The notes: generated by a model not told the origin, from the sequence alone. Positions 7,477 through 14,921 are shown, numbered from the stretch's first letter. The stretch: DNA of 44,854 nt from Streptomyces lycii (GCF_009735685.1 NZ_WHPN01000331.1:1-44854); one strand, 5' to 3'. Made by a program: numbers and translations.

Positions 7477-8046
7477 ATGATCGAGATCCCGTCCGACCTG
7501 CACCCGGACCTCGTCCCGCTGGCCTTCCTCCTCGGCAACTGGGAGGGCGCGGGCGTCCACGACTTCCCGGGTTCCGAGAAGTGCAACTTCGGCCAGGAGG
7601 TGACCTTCAGCCACGACGGCCGGGACTTCCTGGAGTACACCTCGCACACCTGGGAACTCGACGCCGAGGGCAAGAAGGTCCGTCCGCTGGAGTCGGAGAG
7701 CGGCTTCTGGCGCGTGGACAAGGACCGCAAGGTCGAGGTCGTCATGGTCCGCCAGGACGGCGTCGTCGAGGTCTGGTACGGCGAGCTGGCCGACCAGAAG
7801 CCGCAGATCGACCTGGCCACGGACGCGGTCGCGCGGACGGCGGCCTCCGGCCCGTACAGCGGCGGCAAGCGGCTCTACGGCTACGTGAAGAGCGACCTGA
7901 TGTGGGTCGGCGAGAAGGCCACCCCGGAGGTCGAGCTGCGTCCGTACATGTCGGCGCACCTGAAGAAGGTCGTCGACATCCGGGACGTGGCCAAGGACCT
8001 CGCCGACCGCGACCTCCCGGACGACGGCATCGCCTTCTTCAAGTAA
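7477..8046 (+). CDS. Nitrobindin / FABP-like beta-barrel protein
   Basis: 189 aa. The N-terminal segment LAFLLGNWEGAG carries the GxWxGxG motif of the nitrobindin/FABP-like family, followed by alternating strands with an FLEYTSHTWELDAEG segment. A C-terminal PYMSAHLKKV contains a His in the position expected for the haem ligand of bacterial nitrobindins. The family binds ferric haem and reacts with NO or peroxynitrite; the actinobacterial orthologue Rv0813c was described as an FABP-like fold. Its neighbourhood (sseC, cysA, lmeA homologues) matches the M. tuberculosis Rv0813c-Rv0817c block. Convergent with the next gene (1-bp gap). Confidence 0.88.
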   Translation: MIEIPSDLHPDLVPLAFLLGNWEGAGVHDFPGSEKCNFGQEVTFSHDGRDFLEYTSHTWELDAEGKKVRPLESESGFWRVDKDRKVEVVMVRQDGVVEVWYGELADQKPQIDLATDAVARTAASGPYSGGKRLYGYVKSDLMWVGEKATPEVELRPYMSAHLKKVVDIRDVAKDLADRDLPDDGIAFFK

Positions 8047-8047
8047 C

Positions 8048-8542
8048 CTACGGCCCCACCCGCTCGGCCACCGGCCCGGCCGTCCCGCGCGGGCGGCGCG
8101 CCGCACCGAGGACGGCCCACACGACCTTCCCGCCCGCCGGCCGGAGTGAGGCTCCCCACGCGTCCGCCGTGCGGCTGATCAGGTACATCCCGCGCCCGCG
8201 CTCGGCACACCAGTCCGGCTCCGCCTCCGGTCGCGGCATGACCGGCGACCGGTCGGCGACGGCGATCCGCAGCCCGCCCCCGGCGCCGTGGCCGCCGCTG
8301 CTGCCGGGCAGCGCCTCCAGCGTCAGCTCGCACTCGTCCGACCCCGCGTGCCGGTGGACGTTGGACAGCAACTCGGTGACGCACAGGGCGGCGTCGGCGA
8401 CGAGGTCCCCGTAACCCCAGAGTCGCAACTGCGCCCCGACGGCGCGCCGGATCAGCGCGAAGCGCTGCGGTGCCGCGAGCAGCTGGGTGCGGTAGGTCTC
8501 GCGGGCCTCGGACGTCACTTCGGGTGACGGAAGGTGCTTCAT
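8048..8542 (-). CDS. RsbW/SpoIIAB-like ATP-binding anti-sigma-type protein
   Basis: 164 aa GHKL ATPase of the HATPase_c_2 class. The N box is ALCVTELLSNVHRHA (about residues 53-67), the G1 box IAVADRSP and the G2 box RGRGMYLISRTADAWG. Streptomyces carry many of these stand-alone domains, often beside HTH/DUF397 gene pairs, as here, where the divergent pair at 8655-9715 is 112 bp away. A role as anti-sigma kinase or partner of the WhiJ-like regulator is inferred from context. The 40-residue Gly-rich insertion before G1 is somewhat unusual. Confidence 0.88.
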   Translation of the reverse strand: MKHLPSPEVTSEARETYRTQLLAAPQRFALIRRAVGAQLRLWGYGDLVADAALCVTELLSNVHRHAGSDECELTLEALPGSSGGHGAGGGLRIAVADRSPVMPRPEAEPDWCAERGRGMYLISRTADAWGASLRPAGGKVVWAVLGAARRPRGTAGPVAERVGP

Positions 8543-8590
8543 GACCCCCAGCCTTGTGGCTCGGCACTAGCCTGACCAGGCTTACACGGT

Positions 8591-8607
8591 GCACACAGCG
8601 GGTGTGC
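8591..8607. promoter_or_regulatory. Inverted repeat in divergent anti-sigma/HTH promoter region
   Basis: GCACAC and GTGTGC are separated by AGCGG, a 6-bp palindrome midway between the two divergent genes. It is a plausible operator for the adjacent HTH protein; this is unproven. Confidence 0.4.
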
Positions 8608-8654
8608 GCAGAGTTACGGCCGACGTGTACAGCCGGTGCCGGGGGTGGCGCGCG

Positions 8655-9467
8655 ATGAACCAGACGGACGAGGGCTCCGTGTCGATGCGGATGTTCGGCT
8701 CCCTGATCAGATCGCTGAGGCAGGCGCAGGACCTGAGCCGCGACGAACTGGCGGACCGGATCGGCTACTCGAAGTCGCTGGTCGCCATGATCGAACGCGG
8801 GGTCCGGATGCCGAGCCAGGCGTTCATCGACAAGGGGGAGGAGGTGTTGGAGGCCCGTGGGGTGTTGCGTGGGGCCGCGCCGTTTCTGTCGCGGGAGCGG
8901 TATCCGTGGTGGTTCGGAGAGTACGTGGACCGCGAGGCGGAGGCGGTGAGCGTGTACACGTACAACGTGCACGTACTACACGGCCTGGTGCAGACCGAGC
9001 ATTACGCCCGTTCGGTGCTCGGCGCCCGCTACCCGATCCTGGACGGCGAGGAGATCGACCGCCGGGTACAGGCCCGGCTCGCCCGGCAGTCCCTGTTGTC
9101 CCGGACACCGGCCGTCTCGCTGGCGCTCGTCATCGAGGAATGGGTGCTCCGCAGGCCCATCGGTGGCCATGCCGTCCTGAGAGGGCAGTTGGAGCGGCTG
9201 CTGGAGTTGACGGCGATGCGGAACGTCTCCGTGCAGGTCATGCCGATGACGCGGAAGTCGCACGCGGGCTTCAACGGTCCGTGGACTCTGCTGGAGACGC
9301 CCGAGCGGGACTGGCTGGCCTACGTCGAGGGTCAGGCCGGTGGTCTGGTGATCGATGACCGGAAGGAGGTCAGCGAACTGCACGGGCGTTATGGGATGAT
9401 CCGATCGCAGGCCCTCTCCACGGAGGACTCCGCGAAGCTGATCGAGCAGATGGCAGGGGAGCTATGA
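8655..9467 (+). CDS. XRE-type HTH regulator with DUF5753 domain (WhiJ-like)
   Basis: 270 aa. The HTH (about residues 10-65) reads SLIRSLRQAQDLSRDELADR then SKSLVAMIERGVRMPS; the C-terminal DUF5753 region has ERYPWWFGEYVDREAEA, a VHGLVQTEHYARSVL-like segment and a HAGFNGPWTLLETPE loop. This is the domain architecture of WhiJ-type regulators of Streptomyces development. Its stop overlaps the DUF397 start (ATGA). The start at 8655 was chosen over 8589 because a G-rich SD lies just upstream and the HTH is preserved with a normal short N-terminus. Confidence 0.92.
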   Translation: MNQTDEGSVSMRMFGSLIRSLRQAQDLSRDELADRIGYSKSLVAMIERGVRMPSQAFIDKGEEVLEARGVLRGAAPFLSRERYPWWFGEYVDREAEAVSVYTYNVHVLHGLVQTEHYARSVLGARYPILDGEEIDRRVQARLARQSLLSRTPAVSLALVIEEWVLRRPIGGHAVLRGQLERLLELTAMRNVSVQVMPMTRKSHAGFNGPWTLLETPERDWLAYVEGQAGGLVIDDRKEVSELHGRYGMIRSQALSTEDSAKLIEQMAGEL

Positions 9468-9715
9468 GCGCCGATCTCGCATGGTTCAAGTCCAGCTACA
9501 GCGGCGACGCGGGCGGCGAGTGCCTCGAAGTCGCCGTCGAGTGGCGCAAGTCGAGCTACAGCGGTGACGCGGGCGGCGACTGCGTAGAGGTCGCCGCCTG
9601 CCCCGGCACCGTGCACGTCCGGGACTCCAAGGACACCACCGGCCCCACGCTGGCCTTCGCTCCCGCCCAGTGGTCCGCCTTCGTCGGTTACGCCGTGGAG
9701 GCAGAGGTCCGGTGA
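9464..9715 (+). CDS. DUF397 protein with duplicated N-terminal motif
   Basis: 83 aa DUF397 partner of the WhiJ-like regulator, translationally coupled to it. The canonical motif appears twice in tandem: FKSSYSGDAGGECLEVA followed by WRKSSYSGDAGGDCVEVA, and then the single VHVRDSKD and LAFAPAQWSAFV parts. Typical family members have one copy, so about 20 residues look duplicated, and the 60-nt duplication is also visible in the DNA. Small DUF397 proteins are thought to modulate their cognate HTH protein. Confidence 0.9.
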   Translation: MSADLAWFKSSYSGDAGGECLEVAVEWRKSSYSGDAGGDCVEVAACPGTVHVRDSKDTTGPTLAFAPAQWSAFVGYAVEAEVR

Positions 9716-9721
9716 GCGATT

Positions 9722-9753
9722 CCCGGGGGCACCGGACGACCGGTACCCCCGGG
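9722..9753. terminator. Bidirectional hairpin between DUF397 and lnu-like genes
   Basis: CCCGGGGG (9722-9729) pairs with CCCCCGGG (9746-9753) and the inner ACCGG pairs with CCGGT around an ACGA tetraloop. One mismatch is present. It lies between convergent genes. Confidence 0.75.
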
Positions 9754-9760
9754 TGAGCGG

Positions 9761-10591
9761 TCAGTTCCGGCTCTCCAGGAGACCGCCGATGCGGTCGTGC
9801 AGCGCGTGCGGAAGCTGAAGCCGCCACCGTTCGGCGGCCTCCGCCATCAGTTCACGGCTCCAGGACCAGCTGTTGCGGGCCGCCGTTCGTACCTCGGACT
9901 CCCGGGCCGCCGAGGTCGTGGCCGTGTAGCGCTCGCGGTCGGCCGCGGGCAGGTCGGCCTCCAGGGCGCGGCTCGGGGTGAGCCAGTGGTCGGTGCTGTC
10001 CCGCAGCAGTCGGCAGAGCTTGAGCTGCTGCGGCGCGACCATGGTGTTCAGGAAGGCGTGGCCGCGGGCGGTCTCCCCGCGGGCGAGGACGTGGCCGACC
10101 ATGAGCGTCCAGTTGGCCAGCTCGCCGGCCAGCTGCTGGGCGGTGGCGACCGGGTCGGGCGGGCTGAGGGGGGCCAGCTGCCGGGCCGCGCTCGTCAGCC
10201 GGCCGGTGCGGTCCAGCAGGACGGCCTGTTCGGGCTTCGGCAGGTGCACCATGCCCTGCCAGGTGGGGACCTCGTCGATGCCGGGTCCGGCGGCGGTGAG
10301 GTGGAACTCGCCGCGCATCAGGTCGTCGAAGACGACGGCGAGGATGCCGTACAGGTTGGTGTAGGCGAGTTCGAGCGGCGCGAGCTGTTCGAGGAACGCG
10401 CGGCCGTCGAAGGTGTCCAGCTCCTCGTCGCGGACGTAGAGGTACGCCTCGATGTCGGAGTGGGCGTCGGCCTCGCCCAGGGTCCAGGAGCCGTAGAGCA
10501 GGACGCCTTCGAGGCGGGGTTCGGCGTGGGCGAGCTGCCTCAGCCGGTCGATGCGGGCGTCGAGGGCTGGGCTTGCGGAACGAACGGTCAT
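9761..10591 (-). CDS. Lnu(B)/Lnu(F)-like lincosamide nucleotidyltransferase
   Basis: 276 aa; the family norm is about 267-273. The nucleotidyltransferase motif GSWTLGEADAHSDIEAYLYV (G-S-x9-D-x-E, residues about 34-53) is followed by the Lnu(B)-typical segments LYGILAVVFDDLMRGEFHL, a NWTLMVGHVLARGE helix, LKLCRLLRDSTDHWLTPSR and LPAADRERYTATTS. These match Lnu(B) segment by segment, so adenylylation of lincomycin/clindamycin is the best guess, although substrate specificity cannot be read from sequence. Upstream lies a leaderless five-codon ORF whose end is a perfect 10-nt complement of this gene's SD region. Confidence 0.85.
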   Translation of the reverse strand: MTVRSASPALDARIDRLRQLAHAEPRLEGVLLYGSWTLGEADAHSDIEAYLYVRDEELDTFDGRAFLEQLAPLELAYTNLYGILAVVFDDLMRGEFHLTAAGPGIDEVPTWQGMVHLPKPEQAVLLDRTGRLTSAARQLAPLSPPDPVATAQQLAGELANWTLMVGHVLARGETARGHAFLNTMVAPQQLKLCRLLRDSTDHWLTPSRALEADLPAADRERYTATTSAARESEVRTAARNSWSWSRELMAEAAERWRLQLPHALHDRIGGLLESRN

Positions 10592-10602
10592 GATGGTGGT
10601 GA

Positions 10603-10689
10603 TCTCCTGAGCGGGCGTGCGGGCACGCCGACGGTGCCCGGCTGCTTGCCGGGTGAGGGGTCTGGGGCCGTGCCGGCCGGCTCAGGAGA
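10603..10689 (-). promoter_or_regulatory. Putative SD-sequestering translational attenuator of the lnu-like gene
   Basis: In the transcript, TCTCCTGAGC (the end of the MANFS micro-ORF, complement of 10680-10689) pairs perfectly with GCTCAGGAGA (complement of 10603-10612), which contains the AGGAG SD of the resistance gene. Two further hairpins (CCCGGC/GCCGGG and GGCGTG/CACGCC) lie in the loop. A ribosome stalled on the micro-ORF would cover the first strand and free the SD. Confidence 0.65.
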
Positions 10690-10699
10690 AGTTGGCCAT
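10682..10699 (-). CDS. Five-codon leaderless micro-ORF MANFS upstream of lnu-like gene
   Basis: ATG GCC AAC TTC TCC TGA. TACGAT (10707-10712, minus strand) ends 7 nt before the ATG, so the transcript should begin at or next to the start codon. The last codons and stop overlap the anti-SD strand of the attenuator. Expected role: a drug-sensing leader peptide. Confidence 0.6.
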   Translation of the reverse strand: MANFS

Positions 10700-10706
10700 G
10701 GACACG

Positions 10707-10712
10707 ATCGTA
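10707..10712 (-). promoter_or_regulatory. -10 element of the lnu-like transcript
   Basis: TACGAT on the minus strand, 7 nt upstream of the MANFS ATG. No convincing -35 box was seen at 17-18 bp, so an activator could be needed. Confidence 0.5.
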
Positions 10713-10823
10713 CCCATGACATCCGGTGAGCGCAGACCGCGGTGACAGCGGCCCGTCGAGCCGCCGGGATGCCGCGGTCCCGGGCGCAGAGGTGCCTGGG
10801 TGCCCGGACGGGACACTGGTGTC

Positions 10824-11582
10824 GTGGATCAGGTTCGAGAGACGGTGCGGCTGGTCGGTGACGTGCTCGGCGCCGAGGTCGTCGGTGTGTATCTGCACGG
10901 TTCCGCCGTGCTCGGCGGTCTGCGGCCGGCCAGTGATCTGGATGTACTCGTCGTCTCCCGGCGAAGCATGGACGAACGGGAACGCCGGGTCCTTCTCGAC
11001 GGGCTGCTCGAACGGTCGGGTTCCGCGAACGGGGTCCGGCCGGTCGAGCTCACCGTCGTCGTCCGTTCCGAGGTCCGCCCGTGGCGGTACCCGCCGACCG
11101 GTGACTTCCTGTACGGCGAGTGGCTGCGGGAGGACTACGAGGCGGGTCTGCTTCCGCAGCCGGAGCCCGTGCCGGACCTGGCCCTGCTGATCCCGATGGT
11201 GCTGGCAGGCGACCGGCCTCTGGCGGGACCGCCCCCGGCCCGGGTCCTCGACCCCGTGCCGCACGCGGATCTCGTACGGGCGAGTGTGGCCGGCGTCCCC
11301 GAACTCCTCGGCGAGCTGGACGGTGACACCCGGAACGTCCTGCTCACCCTCGCCCGCGTCTGGAGCACGCTCGCCACCGGCGAGATCCGGTCCAAGGACG
11401 CGGCCGCCGACTGGGCCCTGGACCGGCTCCCGCCGGAGCACCGGCCGGTCCTGGCGCACGCCAGGGAGCTGTACCTCGGCCGCCGGTACGACGAGGAGCA
11501 CTGGAGCGGCGGGCTCCGGGCCCGGGTGCGCCCGCACGTGGAGGCGGTGCTCGCGGAGATCGAGCGGTTGTCGCCCCGCTGA
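10824..11582 (+). CDS. AadA-like aminoglycoside adenylyltransferase (ANT(3'')/ANT(9) type)
   Basis: 252 aa. HGSAVLGGLRPASDLDVLVV is the nucleotidyltransferase signature (two Asp metal ligands), RPVELTVVV carries the likely catalytic Glu, and the C-terminal DUF4111 helical domain has YGEWLREDYEAG, DLALLIPMVL, DTRNVLLTLARVW and GEIRSKDAAADWAL. All are hallmarks of AadA enzymes, which adenylylate streptomycin/spectinomycin. The start at 10824 (GTG, VDQVRE) was preferred because GACACT (10812-10817) lies 6 nt upstream and homologues begin here; 10800 is the alternative. Divergent from the lnu-like gene. Confidence 0.88.
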   Translation: MDQVRETVRLVGDVLGAEVVGVYLHGSAVLGGLRPASDLDVLVVSRRSMDERERRVLLDGLLERSGSANGVRPVELTVVVRSEVRPWRYPPTGDFLYGEWLREDYEAGLLPQPEPVPDLALLIPMVLAGDRPLAGPPPARVLDPVPHADLVRASVAGVPELLGELDGDTRNVLLTLARVWSTLATGEIRSKDAAADWALDRLPPEHRPVLAHARELYLGRRYDEEHWSGGLRARVRPHVEAVLAEIERLSPR

Positions 11583-11600
11583 CGCACCCGGGCACGGGGC

Positions 11601-13373
11601 TCAGCCGGTGATCACCTCGTCGGACGCGAGGCTCTTCGTCCGGGCCGTGATCGTCGAACGGAGTGTTTCCGCCTTCGCGGCGAGGTCGTCCGGGTCCGCG
11701 CCCGCCGCCTCGGCGCGGGCGACCGCCGTGTCCAGCGCCTTCCCGGCCCGGCCGGAGGCGTAGTACGTCTCGTACAGCTCGCGGTACGCCTCGTGGCGGA
11801 CGTCGTCGAAGGCGTCCAGCTCCAGGAAGCGTTCCTTGAGCCGGTGACCGGACATCCCGCCGCGTCGTCGTCCTTCACCCTCGGCCTGGTTCGGACCGGT
11901 TCGGTTCGGGTCCGCTTCGTTCTGGTTCCCTTCGTTCGGGGCGGCCCGGTCTGCGGGGTCCTGGTCTGCCGTTCCCTCGTCTCCCTCATCGGCGGTGCCC
12001 CGGGTGCGTGCGCCCTCCGGAGCCCGGCCTGCTCCGGCCGGGGGCTCGCCGGCGCCCGCCGGGGCACCGCCTCCGCCACCTCCGCCGAGCATGCCGCCCG
12101 CCTCGTCCGGTCCCTGTTCCGCGTCGCCGCTGAGGGTGAGGTTGAAGTCCCAGCCGAGGATGGTGAACTTCTTCGCCGACAGGTCGTACCAGAGGTAGTA
12201 GTTCTTGCCCGGACCCGACATGTCGTCGAAGTTCAGCAGGAGGTTCTGCGTCGCGACGTAGCGGGCGAAGGACTCGACGTCGACGTGGTCGGAGAGTTCC
12301 TTCTCGAACTCCTCGTCGGAGGCGGTCTCCACCCACTCGATCAGGTCGACCACCGGCTGGACGTCCTGGCTGCCCTCCATCGTGAGCTGCTTGAAGTCCT
12401 CCTTGTAGTCGGTCTGGTCGTCTCCCTTGTACGTGAAGGATCCGGTGGACAGGGCCTTGTAGAGGACGCCGTTGTCGCCGACCGTGTTCCGCGCGTAGTC
12501 GGCGCCCGGGTTCTCCACCATCAGCCGGGTCGCCGCCGGGCGGTTGTTGACCTTGAGGGAGGAGAAGGCAAAGCGCTCGGCGGGCTGCTCCGACGCGTCC
12601 ATCAGGGAGAGGGTCACCGCCTCGTTGAGGGGGACCTCGGCGTTGCTGCCCGGACGGAGGGAGATCTCCTGGTGCCCCTGGTAGGCGCGGCCCTCGACGT
12701 ACTTGTCGACGCTGATCAGCCAGGGCAGTTCCTCGGGCTTGTCGGCGGACAGCGAGACCATGCCGCCGCGACCGTCCGGGCCGACTCGGCGCCGCTGGGC
12801 CTGGTCGCCCTCGCCGTCCGCTTCGGCGGCCGGGGCGTCCTGGCCCTGCCGGCTCGCGCCGCCCGGGAGGCCACCGCCGGCACCCCCGGCCCCGCCGGCA
12901 CTGCCTGCACCCCCGGCACCCCCGGCACCCCTGGCTTCCGCCTCCGCGCCGCCCGGGGCGGCTGCGCCCCGTCCGCCCCCGCCACCGCGCAGCGACCGGA
13001 GCGTCGAGTTGCCCTTCAGCCGGATGCCGACGCTGTTGAGGTACGTGCCGTCGACCGTCAGGTCCGCCTCGATCCAGTCCTTCTCGCCGTCCTCCTGGAA
13101 CTTCTTCATCATCCGGTCGAAGTCGTCCACGTCGTACTCCAGTTGGAGGGTGTGCTCCGCCGAGTCGTCGTAGAGGTCCACGGTGCCCGCGACGTTCTCC
13201 GTGATCGCGGTCTCGTCGGACTCGGCCGCCGCGCTCGTGACGTACGGAATGATCCGTACGTCACCGAAGAACGCGAGCAGCACCGTCAGCGATGCCGCCA
13301 GCAGGGCCACCGGCCGCCAGTGCTGGCGCAACCGCACCGGGAGCCGGTGCCGGATACTGGTCAGGGCGCTCAT
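11601..13373 (-). CDS. CotH-family extracytoplasmic kinase with low-complexity insertions
   Basis: 590 aa. An N-terminal signal anchor (residues about 18-36) is followed by a CotH kinase fold: GIRLKGNSTLRSL with Lys120, a PWLISVDKYVEG strand, YYLWYDLSAKKF and the two catalytic/metal Asp positions in LNFDDM (Asp383) and GWDFNLTL (Asp409). The active residues expected from characterised CotH kinases are therefore present. A Gly/Ala-rich insert follows LRSLRGG, and a second, rich in Gly/Pro/Asn/Asp/Thr, precedes MSGHRLKERFLELDAF. The ATG overlaps the DUF4956 stop (ATGA). It is the last gene of a VTC-DUF4956-CotH operon and is convergent with the aadA-like gene. Confidence 0.9.
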   Translation of the reverse strand: MSALTSIRHRLPVRLRQHWRPVALLAASLTVLLAFFGDVRIIPYVTSAAAESDETAITENVAGTVDLYDDSAEHTLQLEYDVDDFDRMMKKFQEDGEKDWIEADLTVDGTYLNSVGIRLKGNSTLRSLRGGGGGRGAAAPGGAEAEARGAGGAGGAGSAGGAGGAGGGLPGGASRQGQDAPAAEADGEGDQAQRRRVGPDGRGGMVSLSADKPEELPWLISVDKYVEGRAYQGHQEISLRPGSNAEVPLNEAVTLSLMDASEQPAERFAFSSLKVNNRPAATRLMVENPGADYARNTVGDNGVLYKALSTGSFTYKGDDQTDYKEDFKQLTMEGSQDVQPVVDLIEWVETASDEEFEKELSDHVDVESFARYVATQNLLLNFDDMSGPGKNYYLWYDLSAKKFTILGWDFNLTLSGDAEQGPDEAGGMLGGGGGGGAPAGAGEPPAGAGRAPEGARTRGTADEGDEGTADQDPADRAAPNEGNQNEADPNRTGPNQAEGEGRRRGGMSGHRLKERFLELDAFDDVRHEAYRELYETYYASGRAGKALDTAVARAEAAGADPDDLAAKAETLRSTITARTKSLASDEVITG

Positions 13374-14050
13374 CACAGGTCCGTCTGGTCGTATCCGGTG
13401 AGGACCGTGACCCGCTGGCCGAAGGTCCGCTCCTGGAGGGCGGTGACGAGCCCGCCCGGTTCGACGCCCTTCTTCATGCGGACCGTGTAGAAGAGTTCGG
13501 TGAGGGCGCCGCCGCGGATGGATTCCGTGCTGACCAGCTCGAACTCGGTGGTCTTGGAGATCAGTACGTCCTGGATGGCGGCGGTGTGGTCCTCGCCCGC
13601 CGGGACCTGCACCTTGACCACCTGCCGCTGCACGTTCAGCGCGAACCAGTTGAACTTGTGCATCACGACGACGATCAGGCACACCGCGACCGCCGCGATC
13701 GCCGCCAGGGTGTAGAAGCGGGCACCGGCCGCCATGCCGACGCCCATCGTCAGGAAGATGAAGCCGACGTCCCGTGTCTCCTTGACCGCGTTCCGGAAGC
13801 GGACCACGGAGAGCGCGCCGACCAGGGAGAAGGCACGGGCGAGGTTGGAGCCGACGACCAGCATGATCAGGGCGACGATCATGCCGATGATCACGAGGGT
13901 CTGGACGTAGGACTGGCTGTAGGAGATGTTCCGGTGGGTGGCCCGGTACACCCAGCCGATCAACGCGCTCAGCACGAAGGACAGGGACATCGCGATGACG
14001 ATGTCGGTCACGCTGAACGTACCGCTGAGGTCTTGCACGTCGAAGGGCAC
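13373..14050 (-). CDS. DUF4956 membrane protein
   Basis: 225 aa from a GTG start with GGAGG 9 nt upstream. The core is three to four transmembrane helices (DIVIAMSLSFVLSALIGWVY, VQTLVIIGMIVALIMLVVG, and around LAAIAAVAVCLIVVVMH), with the DUF4956 signature FSLVGALSVVRFRNAVKETR and VGFIFLTMGVGMAAGARF. A cytosolic ferredoxin-like C-terminal domain follows (VKVQVPAGEDHTAAIQDVL). The family is uncharacterised. It is coupled to CotH (4-nt overlap) and starts 4 nt after the VTC stop codon. A role as channel or scaffold linking cytosolic VTC with exported CotH is inference. Confidence 0.9.
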   Translation of the reverse strand: MPFDVQDLSGTFSVTDIVIAMSLSFVLSALIGWVYRATHRNISYSQSYVQTLVIIGMIVALIMLVVGSNLARAFSLVGALSVVRFRNAVKETRDVGFIFLTMGVGMAAGARFYTLAAIAAVAVCLIVVVMHKFNWFALNVQRQVVKVQVPAGEDHTAAIQDVLISKTTEFELVSTESIRGGALTELFYTVRMKKGVEPGGLVTALQERTFGQRVTVLTGYDQTDL

Positions 14051-14054
14051 GGGC

Positions 14055-14921
14055 TTACGCCTCCACAGGCTGGTGGGTGGGGGTGGGGGTGGTCTTGGAG
14101 CAGGTGGGGACGGTGGGCTGCCGGGCGGCGTCGGGCCGGACGTCCTCGTCGCGGACGTGGAACGCCGAGCGCGGAGCCTTGCCGTACGCCTCGATGCTCT
14201 GGCAGTACTTCGAGACGCGGACGACCTGGAGGTTCCGCCGGGCGGTGAGGTCGGTGACCCAGTACGGCACCCGCTCGTTCGCCTTGACCTCCATGACGCA
14301 CAGGCGCGGCGGAATGGTGAACCGGTTCTCGGCGGCGGCGCCCAGGTGGAAGTCACGGTCCCGGCCCCGGACGCGGCGGTCGAAGGTGACGCGGAGCCCG
14401 GTGTCGGCGTCCCGGCCGACGAGCGCTTCGCGCTGGTAGCCGGTGACGGCGGTCGCCCGGAGGTCGAGCCGTACGAGCAGTTCCAGGACCTCGGCGACGA
14501 ACGGCCGCTCCTCGGGGGCGTGCCCGACCAGCTCGCGCCCGTCACAGAGCCGGCGGGCCGTCCCGTACGGGAGGCGGACCCGGCGTTTCTGGGTGACGCG
14601 GTTGACGCGCTGTTTGACCTCGACGAAGACCGGCGAGTCGTCGGTGATCGCCGAGGGGTCGCCGTAGTGCCGGACGCGCAGCTTCCGGCGGAACTTCAGG
14701 CCCTCGATCTTCTCCCAGTAGAAACGCAGCTCAGGCGTGTCGTAGTAGAGGCTCCACACGCCGTAGCCGCCGACCGGGCTGTGCAGGTCACGGTCCATCC
14801 GCCGGGCGAACTCGTCCCGCAGCCCGACCGACTCCTCGACCGGCACGAGGTACTTGATCTCGTACCGGTTGAAGGCGTGCAGCCGGCTCGCGACCCGCAG
14901 GCCGGCGCCCTGCTCTTCCAT
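14055..14921 (-). CDS. VTC-domain polyphosphate polymerase
   Basis: 288 aa, ATG preceded by GGAGGATTC. The VTC tunnel residues are in order: NRYEIKYLVP, SLYYDTPELRFYWEK, FRRKLRVRHYG, PVFVEVKQRVNRVTQKRRV, YQREAL, LRVTFDRRV and CVMEVKAN. These Lys/Arg/Glu residues line the polyphosphate tunnel in yeast Vtc4, so catalysis of polyP synthesis from ATP is plausible. There is no SPX domain and no transmembrane segment; the C-terminal tail is Thr/Pro-rich. First gene of the VTC-DUF4956-CotH operon, divergent from nur. Confidence 0.88.
   Translation of the reverse strand: MEEQGAGLRVASRLHAFNRYEIKYLVPVEESVGLRDEFARRMDRDLHSPVGGYGVWSLYYDTPELRFYWEKIEGLKFRRKLRVRHYGDPSAITDDSPVFVEVKQRVNRVTQKRRVRLPYGTARRLCDGRELVGHAPEERPFVAEVLELLVRLDLRATAVTGYQREALVGRDADTGLRVTFDRRVRGRDRDFHLGAAAENRFTIPPRLCVMEVKANERVPYWVTDLTARRNLQVVRVSKYCQSIEAYGKAPRSAFHVRDEDVRPDAARQPTVPTCSKTTPTPTHQPVEA

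Noticed and set aside
9852..11537. A 561-codon minus-strand ORF across the lnu-like/aad-like gap
   Set aside because: Pro/Arg-rich, antisense or out of frame to both enzymes and without SD; it also crosses the attenuator.
13382..13682. N-terminal extension of CotH (upstream frame to 13682)
   Set aside because: The 103 extra codons are antisense-like Arg/Pro/Gly sequence inside the DUF4956 gene; the signal anchor starts at MSALTSIR and overlaps ATGA.
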